64,000 bases of DNA from Streptomyces humidus (GCF_014649655.1 NZ_BMTL01000023.1:1-64000); one strand, 5' to 3'. Shown: positions 34,983 to 44,841, counted from the first letter of the stretch. A program made the numbers and translations. Notes: generated by a model not told the origin, from the letters alone.

Positions 34983-37900
34983 ATGGCGCACAGACACAGA
35001 CTCCGCGACCGCACGCGACACGGGGCAGGACAACTGGCCGCACTGACCGCCGTGTCCCTGCTCGTGGGCCTGGCCGGGACGGCGGTTCCCGCGCGGGCCA
35101 CGGAGGCCGCCGACGTCACCGCCGGTCTGGCCCTCTGGTACAAGTTCGACGGGGCCTCCGGCACGACGGTCCCCGACGCCTCCGGCCACGGGCTGAACGG
35201 AACGGTCAACGGCGCCGCCGACTTCTCCTCGTCGGGCCAGGGTCTCTCCTTCAACGGCTCGGACACCTACGTCAAGGTGCCGAACGACGTGATGAAGGGC
35301 ATGACGTCGATCAGCGTCTCGATGGACGTGAAGATGGACGCGGCCCAGGCCACGCCCTACTTCCTCTACGGCTTCGGCAACACCAGCGGGGGCAGCGGCA
35401 ACGGTTACCTGTTCGCCACGGGCAACTCCCTGCGCACCTCGATCGCCACCGGCAACTGGTCGACCGAGCAGAACACCAAGCCCGCCGACTCCCACAACCT
35501 GACCCGCGCCGTGTGGAAGCACCTCGCGTACACCCAGACCGGCACCACGGGCGTGCTGTACGAGGACGGCGTGGAGGTCGCCCGCAACACGTCGGTGACG
35601 ATCACCCCCGGCGCGATCGGCGCGGGCACGACCACGGCCAACGCCATCGGCAAGTCCGTCTACTCGGGCGACCGGCTCTTCAAGGGCAGCATGCGCGACT
35701 TCCGTGTGTACGACCGGGCGCTGGACGCCGGGGAGGTCGAGCAGCTCTCCCTGCCCGTCGCCACCCAGGGCGTCGCGGACGACAAGGCGGCCCTGGACCT
35801 CGGTGACACGAGCGCCGTCACCGCCGACCTGACCCTGCCGACGACCGGCCCGGCCGGCGGCTCCCTGATCACCTGGTCCAGCGACGACACCGACGTGGTG
35901 TCCGACACGGGCAAGGTGACCCGGCCCGCCGCGGGCGAGCCCGACGGTCACGCCACGCTCACCGCGACCCTGAAGAAGGGCTCCGTCTCCGCCACCCGGA
36001 CCTTCGACGTCACGGTCCTGCCGGCCCTCGACGACAAGGCCGCCACCGAGCAGGCCGCCAAGACCCTCGTCGTCCACAACCTGGACGACGCGCGCGGCAA
36101 CCTCACCCTTCCCGCGACGGGCGCGTACGGCACCACCGTGACCTGGTCCTCCGCGAACGAGGACGTCGTCTCCTCCGACGGCGTGGTCCACCGCCCCGCG
36201 CACGGCGCCGGCGCCACCACGGCCGGCCTGACCGCGACCGTGGCCAAGGGCGACGCGAGGACGACCCGCACGTTCACCGCGAAGGTGCCCGAACTCCCCG
36301 TGAAGGAAGCCCTCAAGGGCTACATGTTCAGCTACTTCACCGGCGAGGGCACCGCGGACGGCGAACAGCTCTACGCCGCGCTCAGCAAGGGCGACGACCC
36401 GCTGAAGTGGCGGGAGCTCAACGACGGCAAGCCCGTCCTGACCTCCACGCTCGGCGAGAAGGGCCTGCGCGACCCGTTCATCATCCGCTCCCCCGAGGGC
36501 GACAAGTTCTACCAGATCGCCACCGACCTGAGGATCTACGGAAACGGCGACTGGGACCGCTCGCAGCGCAGCGGCAGCAAGTCCATCATGGTGTGGGAGT
36601 CCACCGACCTCGTCCACTGGACGGACCAGCGCCTCGTGAAGGTCTCCCCGGACAGCGCCGGCAACACCTGGGCGCCGGAGGCGTACTACGACTCGAAGCT
36701 GGGCCAGTACGTGGTGTTCTGGGCGTCGAAGCTGTACGACAACCCCGCGCACTCCGGCGACACCTACAACCGGATGATGTACGCCACCACCCGTGACTTC
36801 TACACCTTCAGCGAGCCCAAGGTCTGGGTCGACCGCGGCTACTCGGTCATCGACTCCACGGTCATCCAGCACGACGGAACGTACTTCCGCCTGTCGAAGG
36901 ACGAGCGCAACAACAGCTCCTCCACGCCCAACAGCAAGTTCGTCTTCGAGGAGAAGAGCGACTCTCTGCTGAACCTCTCCTGGACCGCGGTCGCCGAGGG
37001 CATCGGCAAGGGCGCGATGAACGCGGCCGAGGGACCGCTGGTCTTCAAGTCCAACACCGAGGACAAGTGGTACGCCTTCCTGGACGAGTTCGGCGGCCGC
37101 GGCTACATCCCGTTCGAGACGAAGGACCTCGCCTCCGGGGTCTGGACCCCGTCCACCGGCTACGACCTGCCGTCGAAACCGCGCCACGGAACCGTCCTGC
37201 CGGTCACACAGGCCGAGTACGACCGGCTGCTGCGCGCCTACCAGCCGGACCAGATCGTCACGGGCGTCGAGGACGTGCCGGTGAAGACGCGGATCGGCGA
37301 GGCCCCGGTGCTGCCCGCCACCGTGATCGCCACGTACGCCGACGGCGCGAAGCGGCCCGTCGGCGTCACCTGGGAGAACGTGGCGGCGTCGCAGTACGCG
37401 CAGGCCGGCTCCTTCACCGTGAAGGGCGATCTGCCCGGCGACGCGGCGATCCAGGTCCACGCCGAGGTCACCGTCTCCACCGAGGGCCCGGACGTCCCCG
37501 CCGACCTGCTCCTGCACTACGGCTTCGACGAGAACGGCGGCAACATCGTCCGTGACTCCAGCGGCCACGGCTACCACGGCGCCTACGTCCGTACGCCCGC
37601 CTTCGGGACCGGCGTCCACGGCGGCTCGTTCAAGATGTCCGGCGGCTCCAGCACCTCCGACTCGCCGTACGTGAAGATCCCGGGCGGGGTGCTCAAGGAC
37701 GTGAACAGCGTCACCGTCTCCACGTACGTCAAGTGGAAGGGCGGCGACAACTTCCAGTGGCTGTTCGGGCTCGGCCCCGACAGCGACAGGTACCTGTTCG
37801 CCACCCCCTCCAACGGCAGCGGCAAGCTGTTCTCCGCGATCACCAAGGCCACCTGGTCCGGCGAGAAGCAGATGATCGGCGGCTCGCAGCTCACCCCGGG

Positions 37901-40160
37901 CGTGTGGAAGCACCTCACCGTCACCCTGGACGGAGCGACTCAGACGGCGGTCCTGTACGTGGACGGCGCCGAAGCCGCCCGTGTGAACGGCGTCACCGTC
38001 AAGCCGTCCGAGCTGTACGACGCGGCCAAGGACGCGTCGGGCTACATCGGCAAGTCCCTGTACGCACCGGACCCGTACTTCGCCGGCGAGGTCGACGACT
38101 TCCGGATCTACAACCGCGCCCTGACCCCCGCCGAGGTGCTCGAACTCGCCGGCAACACCACCGGCATCGCCGCGGCGACCCACCCGGCGCTCAAGGTGGA
38201 CGCGCTGATCGACGACAAGGACAGCACGGTCGTCCTGCCGCTGACCGAGGGCAGTGACGTCACCGCCCTGGCGCCGCAGTTCACCCTGGCCCACGGCGCG
38301 GGCATCAGCCCGGCCTCCGGCGCCCTGCGCGACTTCAGCAAGCCGCAGACCTACGAGGTGACCGGCTCCGACGGCAAGAAGCGCACCTGGACCGTGTCGG
38401 CGCTGATCATGAAGAGCCCGGTCCTGCCGGGGCTCAACGCCGACCCGAACATCGTCCGCTTCGGCGACACCTTCTACATGTACCCGACCACCGACGGCTT
38501 CGACGGCTGGAGCGGCACGCAGTTCAAGGCCTGGTCCTCGACCGACCTGGTGCACTGGACCGACCACGGCGTCATCCTCGACCTGGGGCCGGACGTGAGC
38601 TGGGCGGACAGCAGGGCCTGGGCGCCCACGATCGCCGAGAAGAACGGCAAGTACTACTTCTACTTCTGCGCCGACGCCAACATCGGCGTCGCCGTCTCCG
38701 ACTCCCCCACCGGCCCCTTCAAGGACGCCCTCGGCAAGCCCCTGCTGAAGGCGGGCCAGTTCCCCGGCCAGATGATCGACCCGGCGGCCTTCACCGACGA
38801 CGACGGCCGGTCGTACCTGTACTTCGGCAACGGCCACGGGTACGTCGTCCCGCTGAACGCCGACATGACCTCGATCGACACCGCGAAGGTCAAGGACATC
38901 ACCCCGAGCGGCTACAACGAGGGCGCCTTCGTCGTCAAGCGCAAGGGCGTCTACTACTTCATGTGGTCGGAGAACGACACCCGGGACGAGAACTACCGCG
39001 TCGCCTACGCCACCGGCCCCTCCCCCAGCGGCCCGTGGACCGAGCGGGGCGTGATCCTGGAGAAGGACCTCTCCCTCGGCATCAAGGGCACCGGGCACCA
39101 CTCGGTGGTCCAGGTGCCGGGCACGGACGACTGGTACATCGCCTACCACCGCTTCGCGATCCCCGGCGGTGACGGCACCCACCGCGAGACCACCGTCGAC
39201 AAGCTGGAGTTCGACGCCGACGGTCTGATCAGGAAGGTGGCGCCCACCCTCACCGGCGTCGACCCGGTCACGATCGTCCACGCCGGACCGGACGCCCGGG
39301 GCGTGGAGGGCTCCGCGATCGCCCTGAACGGCACGCTCTCGGGGGCGGGCGGCGCGCAGTGGACGGTCCAGAAGGGCGCGCCCTGCACGGTCGCGGCCCC
39401 GACCGCCGCCCGCACGTCGGTCACCTGCACCGACGACGGAACATTCACCCTCACCCTGACCGGCGGCCGCAGCACCGACACGGCCGTCGTCACCGTGGCC
39501 AACGCGGCGCCCTCGATCACCTCCGCCGCCGGTCCGCCCTCCCCGCTGGCGGTCGGCCGGCGGGCGGTCGTCACCGCCCGGTTCGCCGACCCGGGCGCCC
39601 GAGACACCCACACCTGCACCGTCGACTGGAAGGACGGCGGCAGGCCGGCCGCCGGCACGGTCACCGCGACCGGCTGCCGCGCCGAACACGTCTACAGGGC
39701 GGCGGGCGTCTTCCGTCCCGTGATCACCGTCAAGGACGACGACGGCGGCACGGGCACCACGACGCTGCCCGAGGTGATCGTGTACGACCGGGCGGCCGGG
39801 CCGCTGGTGGGCGCGGGCCTCTCCGCGTCCCGCGGCAAGCCGTTCTTCTCCGTCTCGGCCGGGTATCTGCCGGGGGCCAACGCCCCGGCCGGCGCGGTCA
39901 CGTTCACCCTGAAGCCGGCGTCGCTGAAGTTCCGGTCCGGCCATCTCGACTGGCTCGTGGTGTCCGGCAACCGGGCCGTCCTCCAGGGCTCCGGCACCGT
40001 CAACGGCAAGAGCGGCTACAGCTTCCGCGTCACCGCCACGGACGGCCCGGACACCTTCCACATCACGATCTGGAAGACGTCCGGCGGGAAGGTCGTCCAC
40101 GACACCGGCGTCATCACCAGGATCGCCGGCGTGATCACGGTCGGACTGCGCCACCGCTAG
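34983..40160 (+). CDS. Secreted multidomain protein with two GH43 modules, two LamG domains and Ig/PKD domains
   Basis: 1725 residues. Signal peptide (about 1-39, ending ARA); LamG-like domain 1 (about 45-255); two degenerate bacterial Ig repeats (260-343, 343-438); GH43 module 1 (440-755: base Asp in LRDPFIIR, acid Glu in AAEGPLVFK); group-4 Ig-like domain (756-835); LamG 2 (839-1056); linker (1060-1143); GH43 module 2 (1145-1423: NADPNIV, DPAAF and YNEGAFV give the catalytic triad); PKD-like domain (1430-1600); and an unrecognised C-terminus. GH43 enzymes cut arabinans, xylans or beta-1,3-galactan. With the GH42/GH30 locus 12 kb away, arabinogalactan is the likely target. No sortase signal. 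Confidence 0.88.
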   Translation: MAHRHRLRDRTRHGAGQLAALTAVSLLVGLAGTAVPARATEAADVTAGLALWYKFDGASGTTVPDASGHGLNGTVNGAADFSSSGQGLSFNGSDTYVKVPNDVMKGMTSISVSMDVKMDAAQATPYFLYGFGNTSGGSGNGYLFATGNSLRTSIATGNWSTEQNTKPADSHNLTRAVWKHLAYTQTGTTGVLYEDGVEVARNTSVTITPGAIGAGTTTANAIGKSVYSGDRLFKGSMRDFRVYDRALDAGEVEQLSLPVATQGVADDKAALDLGDTSAVTADLTLPTTGPAGGSLITWSSDDTDVVSDTGKVTRPAAGEPDGHATLTATLKKGSVSATRTFDVTVLPALDDKAATEQAAKTLVVHNLDDARGNLTLPATGAYGTTVTWSSANEDVVSSDGVVHRPAHGAGATTAGLTATVAKGDARTTRTFTAKVPELPVKEALKGYMFSYFTGEGTADGEQLYAALSKGDDPLKWRELNDGKPVLTSTLGEKGLRDPFIIRSPEGDKFYQIATDLRIYGNGDWDRSQRSGSKSIMVWESTDLVHWTDQRLVKVSPDSAGNTWAPEAYYDSKLGQYVVFWASKLYDNPAHSGDTYNRMMYATTRDFYTFSEPKVWVDRGYSVIDSTVIQHDGTYFRLSKDERNNSSSTPNSKFVFEEKSDSLLNLSWTAVAEGIGKGAMNAAEGPLVFKSNTEDKWYAFLDEFGGRGYIPFETKDLASGVWTPSTGYDLPSKPRHGTVLPVTQAEYDRLLRAYQPDQIVTGVEDVPVKTRIGEAPVLPATVIATYADGAKRPVGVTWENVAASQYAQAGSFTVKGDLPGDAAIQVHAEVTVSTEGPDVPADLLLHYGFDENGGNIVRDSSGHGYHGAYVRTPAFGTGVHGGSFKMSGGSSTSDSPYVKIPGGVLKDVNSVTVSTYVKWKGGDNFQWLFGLGPDSDRYLFATPSNGSGKLFSAITKATWSGEKQMIGGSQLTPGVWKHLTVTLDGATQTAVLYVDGAEAARVNGVTVKPSELYDAAKDASGYIGKSLYAPDPYFAGEVDDFRIYNRALTPAEVLELAGNTTGIAAATHPALKVDALIDDKDSTVVLPLTEGSDVTALAPQFTLAHGAGISPASGALRDFSKPQTYEVTGSDGKKRTWTVSALIMKSPVLPGLNADPNIVRFGDTFYMYPTTDGFDGWSGTQFKAWSSTDLVHWTDHGVILDLGPDVSWADSRAWAPTIAEKNGKYYFYFCADANIGVAVSDSPTGPFKDALGKPLLKAGQFPGQMIDPAAFTDDDGRSYLYFGNGHGYVVPLNADMTSIDTAKVKDITPSGYNEGAFVVKRKGVYYFMWSENDTRDENYRVAYATGPSPSGPWTERGVILEKDLSLGIKGTGHHSVVQVPGTDDWYIAYHRFAIPGGDGTHRETTVDKLEFDADGLIRKVAPTLTGVDPVTIVHAGPDARGVEGSAIALNGTLSGAGGAQWTVQKGAPCTVAAPTAARTSVTCTDDGTFTLTLTGGRSTDTAVVTVANAAPSITSAAGPPSPLAVGRRAVVTARFADPGARDTHTCTVDWKDGGRPAAGTVTATGCRAEHVYRAAGVFRPVITVKDDDGGTGTTTLPEVIVYDRAAGPLVGAGLSASRGKPFFSVSAGYLPGANAPAGAVTFTLKPASLKFRSGHLDWLVVSGNRAVLQGSGTVNGKSGYSFRVTATDGPDTFHITIWKTSGGKVVHDTGVITRIAGVITVGLRHR

Positions 40161-40171
40161 AGAAGAAGCCT

Positions 40172-40230
40172 GGCACGTGGTCGTGCCGGGCAGTCGAGGT
40201 CATGGGCCCCTGCCTACGCAGGGGCCCATG
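40172..40230. terminator. Strong bidirectional terminator
   Basis: A perfect 13-bp stem (40201-40213 with 40218-40230, loop CTAC) followed by TCTTT, preceded by a smaller stem GGCACG-TGGT-CGTGCC at about 40172-40187. It sits between the convergent GH43 and TetR genes. Confidence 0.9.
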
Positions 40231-40319
40231 TCTTTGCGCCCTCCCGGCCGGAGTTCCCGAGGGTGTCAGGGGCGTCCGCCACACCAAGGCCCGTGATCCG
40301 GTGATCCGGTGATCCCGCG

Positions 40320-41003
40320 TCAGGTCACGGCCTTCGGCGGTTGCGCGGCGACGGGGCTTCCGTTCTTCGCCTGGAAAACCGCCTCGGCGAGCAGTTGGAT
40401 GACCTGCTCGGGCTGTGTGCCCTCGGGATCGGCGAGCCAGGCGAGCGCCAGGCCGTCGAACGTGACGGCCACGAACTGCGCGACCGCGGCGGCCCGCCCG
40501 GGCTCGACGTCCGCGAGGACCGGGGCGAGGGCGTGTGCCGCCAGATCGCGGTAGCTGCCGTACTGCTGCCGGGCCAGCTCGCGCATCGACGGGTTGCGCA
40601 ACGCGAGCGCGGTGAGTTCGTAGTACCCGAGTTGGGTGCCCGGGTCGTCGCCGGACACCTCGGCCCAAGCGGCCCGCAGGCCCGCCCGCAGGTCCTCGAT
40701 CGTCGCGCCGCCGTCCGGCCGGTCGCCCATGGCGACGGACCTGTCCAGCCGCTCGACCATCGAACGGACCACGTCCTGGAGAAGTTCGTTCTTGTCGGCG
40801 AACCAGTAGTGGACGGTGCCCTGTGGGACGCCGGCCTCCTCGGCGATCTTGCGGGTGGTCGCCGCCGCGACCCCCTCCCGGCCGATGACCCTGACGGCCG
40901 CCTCGACGAGTTCCTCGCTCGTGGCGCGTTGCGCGCGACGACGCCTGCTCGGCGATTCCCGGGATTCGAGAGGTCCGGCGGGTCCGGCGGGTTCGGCGCT
41001 CAT
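40320..41003 (-). CDS. TetR-family repressor
   Basis: 227 residues. N-terminal TetR helix-turn-helix (about residues 28-75; AATTRKIAEEAGVPQGTVHYWF) and an all-helical ligand domain whose shape (ALRNPSMRELARQQYGSYRD) is like PF13977 (BetI-type) regulators. The ATG at 41003 is used. It is divergent from the transporter-monooxygenase operon, and two palindromes in the 120-base gap are its probable operators, so it likely represses both directions. The inducer is likely the substrate of that operon. Confidence 0.9.
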   Translation of the reverse strand: MSAEPAGPAGPLESRESPSRRRRAQRATSEELVEAAVRVIGREGVAAATTRKIAEEAGVPQGTVHYWFADKNELLQDVVRSMVERLDRSVAMGDRPDGGATIEDLRAGLRAAWAEVSGDDPGTQLGYYELTALALRNPSMRELARQQYGSYRDLAAHALAPVLADVEPGRAAAVAQFVAVTFDGLALAWLADPEGTQPEQVIQLLAEAVFQAKNGSPVAAQPPKAVT

Positions 41004-41031
41004 GGGCCTCAGTTTCGCACAGCGTCTCGCT

Positions 41032-41082
41032 TTGGTCACACGACCAAGATATCTGGTCACGCGACCAAAAGCGGCGTACGCT
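41032..41082 (+). promoter_or_regulatory. Twin TetR operators overlapping a promoter
   Basis: TTGGTC-ACAC-GACCAA at 41032-41047 and TGGTC-ACGC-GACCA at 41054-41067 are two copies of one palindrome with centres 21 bp apart, two helical turns. The second contains a -35 hexamer (TGGTCA, 41054-41059) placed 17 bp from TACGCT (41077-41082), so bound repressor would cover the promoter of the APC-FMO operon. Confidence 0.82.
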
Positions 41083-41123
41083 CGCAGCTCACCAACCCAC
41101 CGAGAGCAGGAAGAGGAGGAACC

Positions 41124-44021
41124 GTGGGCACCGATAGACCAGGCGAACGTTCTGAGCAGGTCGCGGACGAGGCCCGAGCGGGCTCGGGCCGAACGCGTCG
41201 CGTGCTGTCCACCCGTCGGGTGGTCTTCCTTGTCATCGCCGCCGCGGCCCCCATGGCGGCGATCGCGGGCAACGCGCCCCTCGCGCTCGTGCGCGGCAAC
41301 GGAATCTCGCTGCCCGCCGCGTACGTCCTGGCGGCCGTGGTCCTGTTGTGCTTCGCCGTCGGCTACTCGGCGATGAGCAAGCGCGTGGTCAACGACGGCG
41401 CGTTCTACGTCTTCGTCGCCCGTGGGCTGGGCAAGCCGGCCGGTACCGCGACCGCGTACATCGCGGCGCTGGGCTACCTGTCGCTCTCGGTCGGGATGGC
41501 CGCGGTGTTCGGGTACTTCACCTCGCTGGTCTTCGCCCAGTCCGGCCTGGACGTCCCGTGGGGCGTGTTCACCGCGCTCGGGGTGGTCGTCGTGACGGCG
41601 TTCGGGCACCGCAGCGCGGACGTCTCGGCGCGGTTCCTCGGCTTCCTCATGGTCCTGGAGTTCGCGGTCCTCCTCGTCCTCGACGTCCTCGTCGTCGGGC
41701 ACAAGGGCGGCGCCGCGTTCCCGGCCGAGTCGTTCTCGGCCGGCCAGCTCTTCGGCGGCTCGATCGGCATCGCGCTGATGTTCGCCTTCACGAGTTTCGT
41801 GGGCTTCGAGTCGGCGGCGCTGTACGGCGAGGAGACCAGGGATCCGGCCCGCAGCATCCCGCGCGCGCTGTACATATCGGTGATCTCGATCGCCGTCTTC
41901 TATGTGCTCACCGCCTGGGTCGTGATCGGCGGCGCCGGCGGCGCCGCGGCGCCCGAGCGGGCCCGCAAGGACCTGGGCAACCTGGTCTTCACCCTCGCCG
42001 AGCAGTACGGCGGGACGGCGCTGCTGGACGCCGCGGCCGTGCTGCTGTGCACGAGCGTCCTCGCGTCCTGGATCGCGCTGCACAACGCGGCGAGCCGCTA
42101 TCTGTTCGCCCTCGGCTGGGAGCAGGTCGCGCCCCGTGCGCTCGGCCGCTACCACCCGGTGCACCGCAGTCCGCACATCGGCAGCGCGGTCGTCACCGCG
42201 GTCACGGTCGCCGTCGTCGGCACACTGGGCCTGGCGGGCGCGGACCCCTACGAGACGATCGCCGCCGCCGTCGTCGGCATGGGCACGCTGTCGATCGTCC
42301 TCGTGCAGGCGTTCACGGCGCTGGCGGTCACGGTGTTCTTCCGCGGCCGCGGCGACCGGCGGCTGTTCTCCGGCGTCGTCGCCCCCGTCGTCGGGACGCT
42401 CGGGCTGGGGACGGCCTTCGTCCTGGCCTCCACCAACTACGCGACCCTGACCGGCTCGGACGACGTGCTCATCCACCTCGTGCCGGTACTCATCGTCGCC
42501 ACGGCGGTCGCCGGCGTCCTCGCCGCGCTGCGGCTGCGGACCCGCCGTCCGCTCGCCTACACCCAGCTGGCCGACGCCCGGAACCGGCACCGCCCCGACG
42601 CGCGCGCACCGCACGAACGGCCGACGTACACGCGGCGCTACTGCGTCGTCGGCGCCGGGCCGTCAGGGATGATCATGGCCCGCAACCTGTTGCGCGAGGG
42701 CGTCCCGTTCGACTGGTACGAGCGCAACCCGGACTTCGGCGGAATCTGGGACCCCGAGCACACGGGCAGCCCGATGTACGACAGCTGCCACTTCATCAGC
42801 TCCAAGTACACCAGCGGCTTCTACGGCGCCCCCATGCCGGCGCACTTTCCCGACTACCCGGGCTGGCGGGAGATCCGCGACTACATCAGGGACTTCGGCC
42901 GGCAGTACGACCTCTACCGGCACGTCCGCTTCGGCACGGAGGTGACGTCCGCCGAGTCCATCGCCGGTGACCGGTGGCGGGTCACGCTGTCCGACGGCAC
43001 GGTCCACGAGTACGACGGACTCGTCGTCTGTCCCGGCGTCACCTGGCACCCCAACGAGGTCGCGCTGCCCGGCCGGGACGTCTTCCGCGGCACGGTGCGG
43101 CACTCGGTCACCTTCCGCGACGGTCTGGAGTTCCGCGGCAAGCGGGTGCTCGTCGTCGGCGCCGGCAACTCCGGGGTCGACATCGCCTGCGACGCCGCCC
43201 GGCACGCGGACACGGCGTACCTGTCGGTCCGGCGCGGTTACCGGTTCGTGCCCAAGCACGTCGCGGGGCTGCCGACCGACGCGCTGCTCGCCGGGAAGCT
43301 CGATCCGCCGAAGGGCCTCGTGCTCTCCAGCGACGTCAACACCCTGCTCGACACGCTCGTCGGCGACCTGACCCGTCTCGGGCTGCCGGCGCCGGACCAC
43401 GACGCGCTGAGCAGCCACCCGATCATGAACACCCAGGTGCTGCACTACCTGGCGCACGGCGACCTGGTGGCCAGACCCGACGTCGCCCGGCTCACCGAGA
43501 CCGGGGTGGTGTTCGCCGACGGCAGCGAGGCGGAGGTCGACGAGATCGTTCTCGCGACCGGCTACGAGTACCGGATGCCCTTCCTCGACCCCGGGCTGCT
43601 CGAGTGGAAGCACGGCCATCCGCAGCTGTACCTCAACGTCTTCTCGCGCGAGCTGGACTCCCTGTACGTGCTCGGGTTCGTCGAGTTCGCGGACGCCGCC
43701 TACAAGCGGTTCGAGGAGATGGCCCAGCTCATCATGATCGACATCAACGCCCGCGAGACAGGCGTCCGCAAGGACGAGCTGACCCGGCTCAAGCGCTCCG
43801 ACACCCCGGACCTGCGCGGCGGCGTGACGTACCTCGACAGCCCGCGCCACACGAACTACGTGGAGCGCTCGACGTACATGGCCTATCTCGCGCAGCTCCG
43901 CGACCGGTTCGGCTGGCACGACGTCGACGACCACACCTTCGACGCCCTGCGCACCGGCGCGCCCTCCGCCTCCGCGTCGACCTCCACGTCCGAACCGCCG
44001 AAGGAGCCCAGCCATGTCTGA
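41124..44021 (+). CDS. Fusion of APC-superfamily amino acid permease and flavin-containing monooxygenase
   Basis: One uninterrupted 965-residue frame. Residues about 25-485 are an APC transporter with about twelve membrane segments (RRVVFLVIAAAAPMAAIAG start; FTSFVGFESAALYGEE, the usual TM6 region). A charged linker (about 485-503) leads to a flavin monooxygenase of usual length: FAD motif VVGAGPSG near 508, FMO fingerprint FRGTVRHSVTF (FxGxxxHxxxF) near 654, NADPH motif VVGAGNSG near 676, and LATGY near 810. The GTG start has GAGGAGGA before it. A transporter joined to its oxidase would channel an imported amine or amino acid; the substrate is unknown. The SDR gene overlaps by eight bases. 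Confidence 0.85.
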   Translation: MGTDRPGERSEQVADEARAGSGRTRRVLSTRRVVFLVIAAAAPMAAIAGNAPLALVRGNGISLPAAYVLAAVVLLCFAVGYSAMSKRVVNDGAFYVFVARGLGKPAGTATAYIAALGYLSLSVGMAAVFGYFTSLVFAQSGLDVPWGVFTALGVVVVTAFGHRSADVSARFLGFLMVLEFAVLLVLDVLVVGHKGGAAFPAESFSAGQLFGGSIGIALMFAFTSFVGFESAALYGEETRDPARSIPRALYISVISIAVFYVLTAWVVIGGAGGAAAPERARKDLGNLVFTLAEQYGGTALLDAAAVLLCTSVLASWIALHNAASRYLFALGWEQVAPRALGRYHPVHRSPHIGSAVVTAVTVAVVGTLGLAGADPYETIAAAVVGMGTLSIVLVQAFTALAVTVFFRGRGDRRLFSGVVAPVVGTLGLGTAFVLASTNYATLTGSDDVLIHLVPVLIVATAVAGVLAALRLRTRRPLAYTQLADARNRHRPDARAPHERPTYTRRYCVVGAGPSGMIMARNLLREGVPFDWYERNPDFGGIWDPEHTGSPMYDSCHFISSKYTSGFYGAPMPAHFPDYPGWREIRDYIRDFGRQYDLYRHVRFGTEVTSAESIAGDRWRVTLSDGTVHEYDGLVVCPGVTWHPNEVALPGRDVFRGTVRHSVTFRDGLEFRGKRVLVVGAGNSGVDIACDAARHADTAYLSVRRGYRFVPKHVAGLPTDALLAGKLDPPKGLVLSSDVNTLLDTLVGDLTRLGLPAPDHDALSSHPIMNTQVLHYLAHGDLVARPDVARLTETGVVFADGSEAEVDEIVLATGYEYRMPFLDPGLLEWKHGHPQLYLNVFSRELDSLYVLGFVEFADAAYKRFEEMAQLIMIDINARETGVRKDELTRLKRSDTPDLRGGVTYLDSPRHTNYVERSTYMAYLAQLRDRFGWHDVDDHTFDALRTGAPSASASTSTSEPPKEPSHV

Positions 44022-44841
44022 CCGTCCCGCCCTCGCCCTCGTCACCGGCGCCGCCGGCGGGATCGGCGAAGCCGTCTGCGGCCGGCTCGCCGCGCGGGGC
44101 CGCGTCCCCCTGTGCGTCGAGCGCGACGGGACACTCGCCCGGAAGGCGGCACTCGCCGCCGGAGCGGACGCCGTCCCCGTCGCCTGCGACCTGTCCGACC
44201 GGGACGCCGTCGCCGCGCTCTGCGCGCGGATCGAGGACGAGTGGGCCGACCGGCTGGACCTGGTCTTCCTCAACGCCGGCGTGATCGTCCCCGGAGACGT
44301 CGTCGACTCCTCGGCGGCCGCCCTCCGGCTGCAGCTCGACGTCATGCTCGGATCCGTCATGGAACTCGCGGCGGCCGCGGCCCGCGCCATGAAGGCGCGC
44401 GGCCGGGGACACATCGTCGCCACGGTGTCCATGGGCGGCATCCTCGCCCTTCCCGGGTCGGCGGCCTACTCGGCGGCCAAGGCGGGGCTGCGCGCCTATC
44501 TCGCCGCGCTGAACGCCGAGTTGCGCGGCACCGGCGTCGCGGTCAGCGGCGTCTACCCGAGCGCCGTCGACACCCCGATGCTGCTCCACGAGGCGACGCA
44601 CGACGGCAGCCTGCTCAACTTCCTCGGGAAGGTGAGCACGGCCGACGACGTCGCGGACGTCTTCGAACGCGCACTGCGCAAGCGCCGGCTCGAGCACTAC
44701 CTGCCGTACGGCGACTCGGTCACGTGCCGGATCCTCGAGTCGGTCCCGTGGCTCGTGCCGCGGATCCTCGGCCCGGCGGAGGCGGTCGGACGACGCGGAC
44801 GCGCCAGGTACCTGTCCCGCAAGGGGATTCCGCAGGGCTGA
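44014..44841 (+). CDS. Short-chain dehydrogenase/reductase
   Basis: 275 residues of the classical SDR family. The cofactor loop TGAAGGIG (about residues 11-18), NAG (about 90), catalytic Ser in VSMGG, and YSAAK (Tyr-x3-Lys, about 152-156) are all present. An acidic or small residue after strand 2 is not clear enough to choose NAD or NADP. It overlaps the APC-FMO gene by eight bases and must be co-expressed with it, so it may oxidise or reduce the carbonyl/alcohol formed after monooxygenation. Confidence 0.92.
   Translation: MSDRPALALVTGAAGGIGEAVCGRLAARGRVPLCVERDGTLARKAALAAGADAVPVACDLSDRDAVAALCARIEDEWADRLDLVFLNAGVIVPGDVVDSSAAALRLQLDVMLGSVMELAAAAARAMKARGRGHIVATVSMGGILALPGSAAYSAAKAGLRAYLAALNAELRGTGVAVSGVYPSAVDTPMLLHEATHDGSLLNFLGKVSTADDVADVFERALRKRRLEHYLPYGDSVTCRILESVPWLVPRILGPAEAVGRRGRARYLSRKGIPQG

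Noticed and set aside
34848..40154. Very long minus-strand open frame (1768 codons) opposite the GH43 gene
   Set aside because: It is the antisense shadow of a well-supported plus-strand gene with clear domains; its translation is Val/Gly/Arg/Asp-rich with no recognisable motif.
40341..41123. Upstream extension of the APC-FMO frame
   Set aside because: It would overlap the whole TetR gene and the operator region; GTG 41124 has a strong ribosome site.
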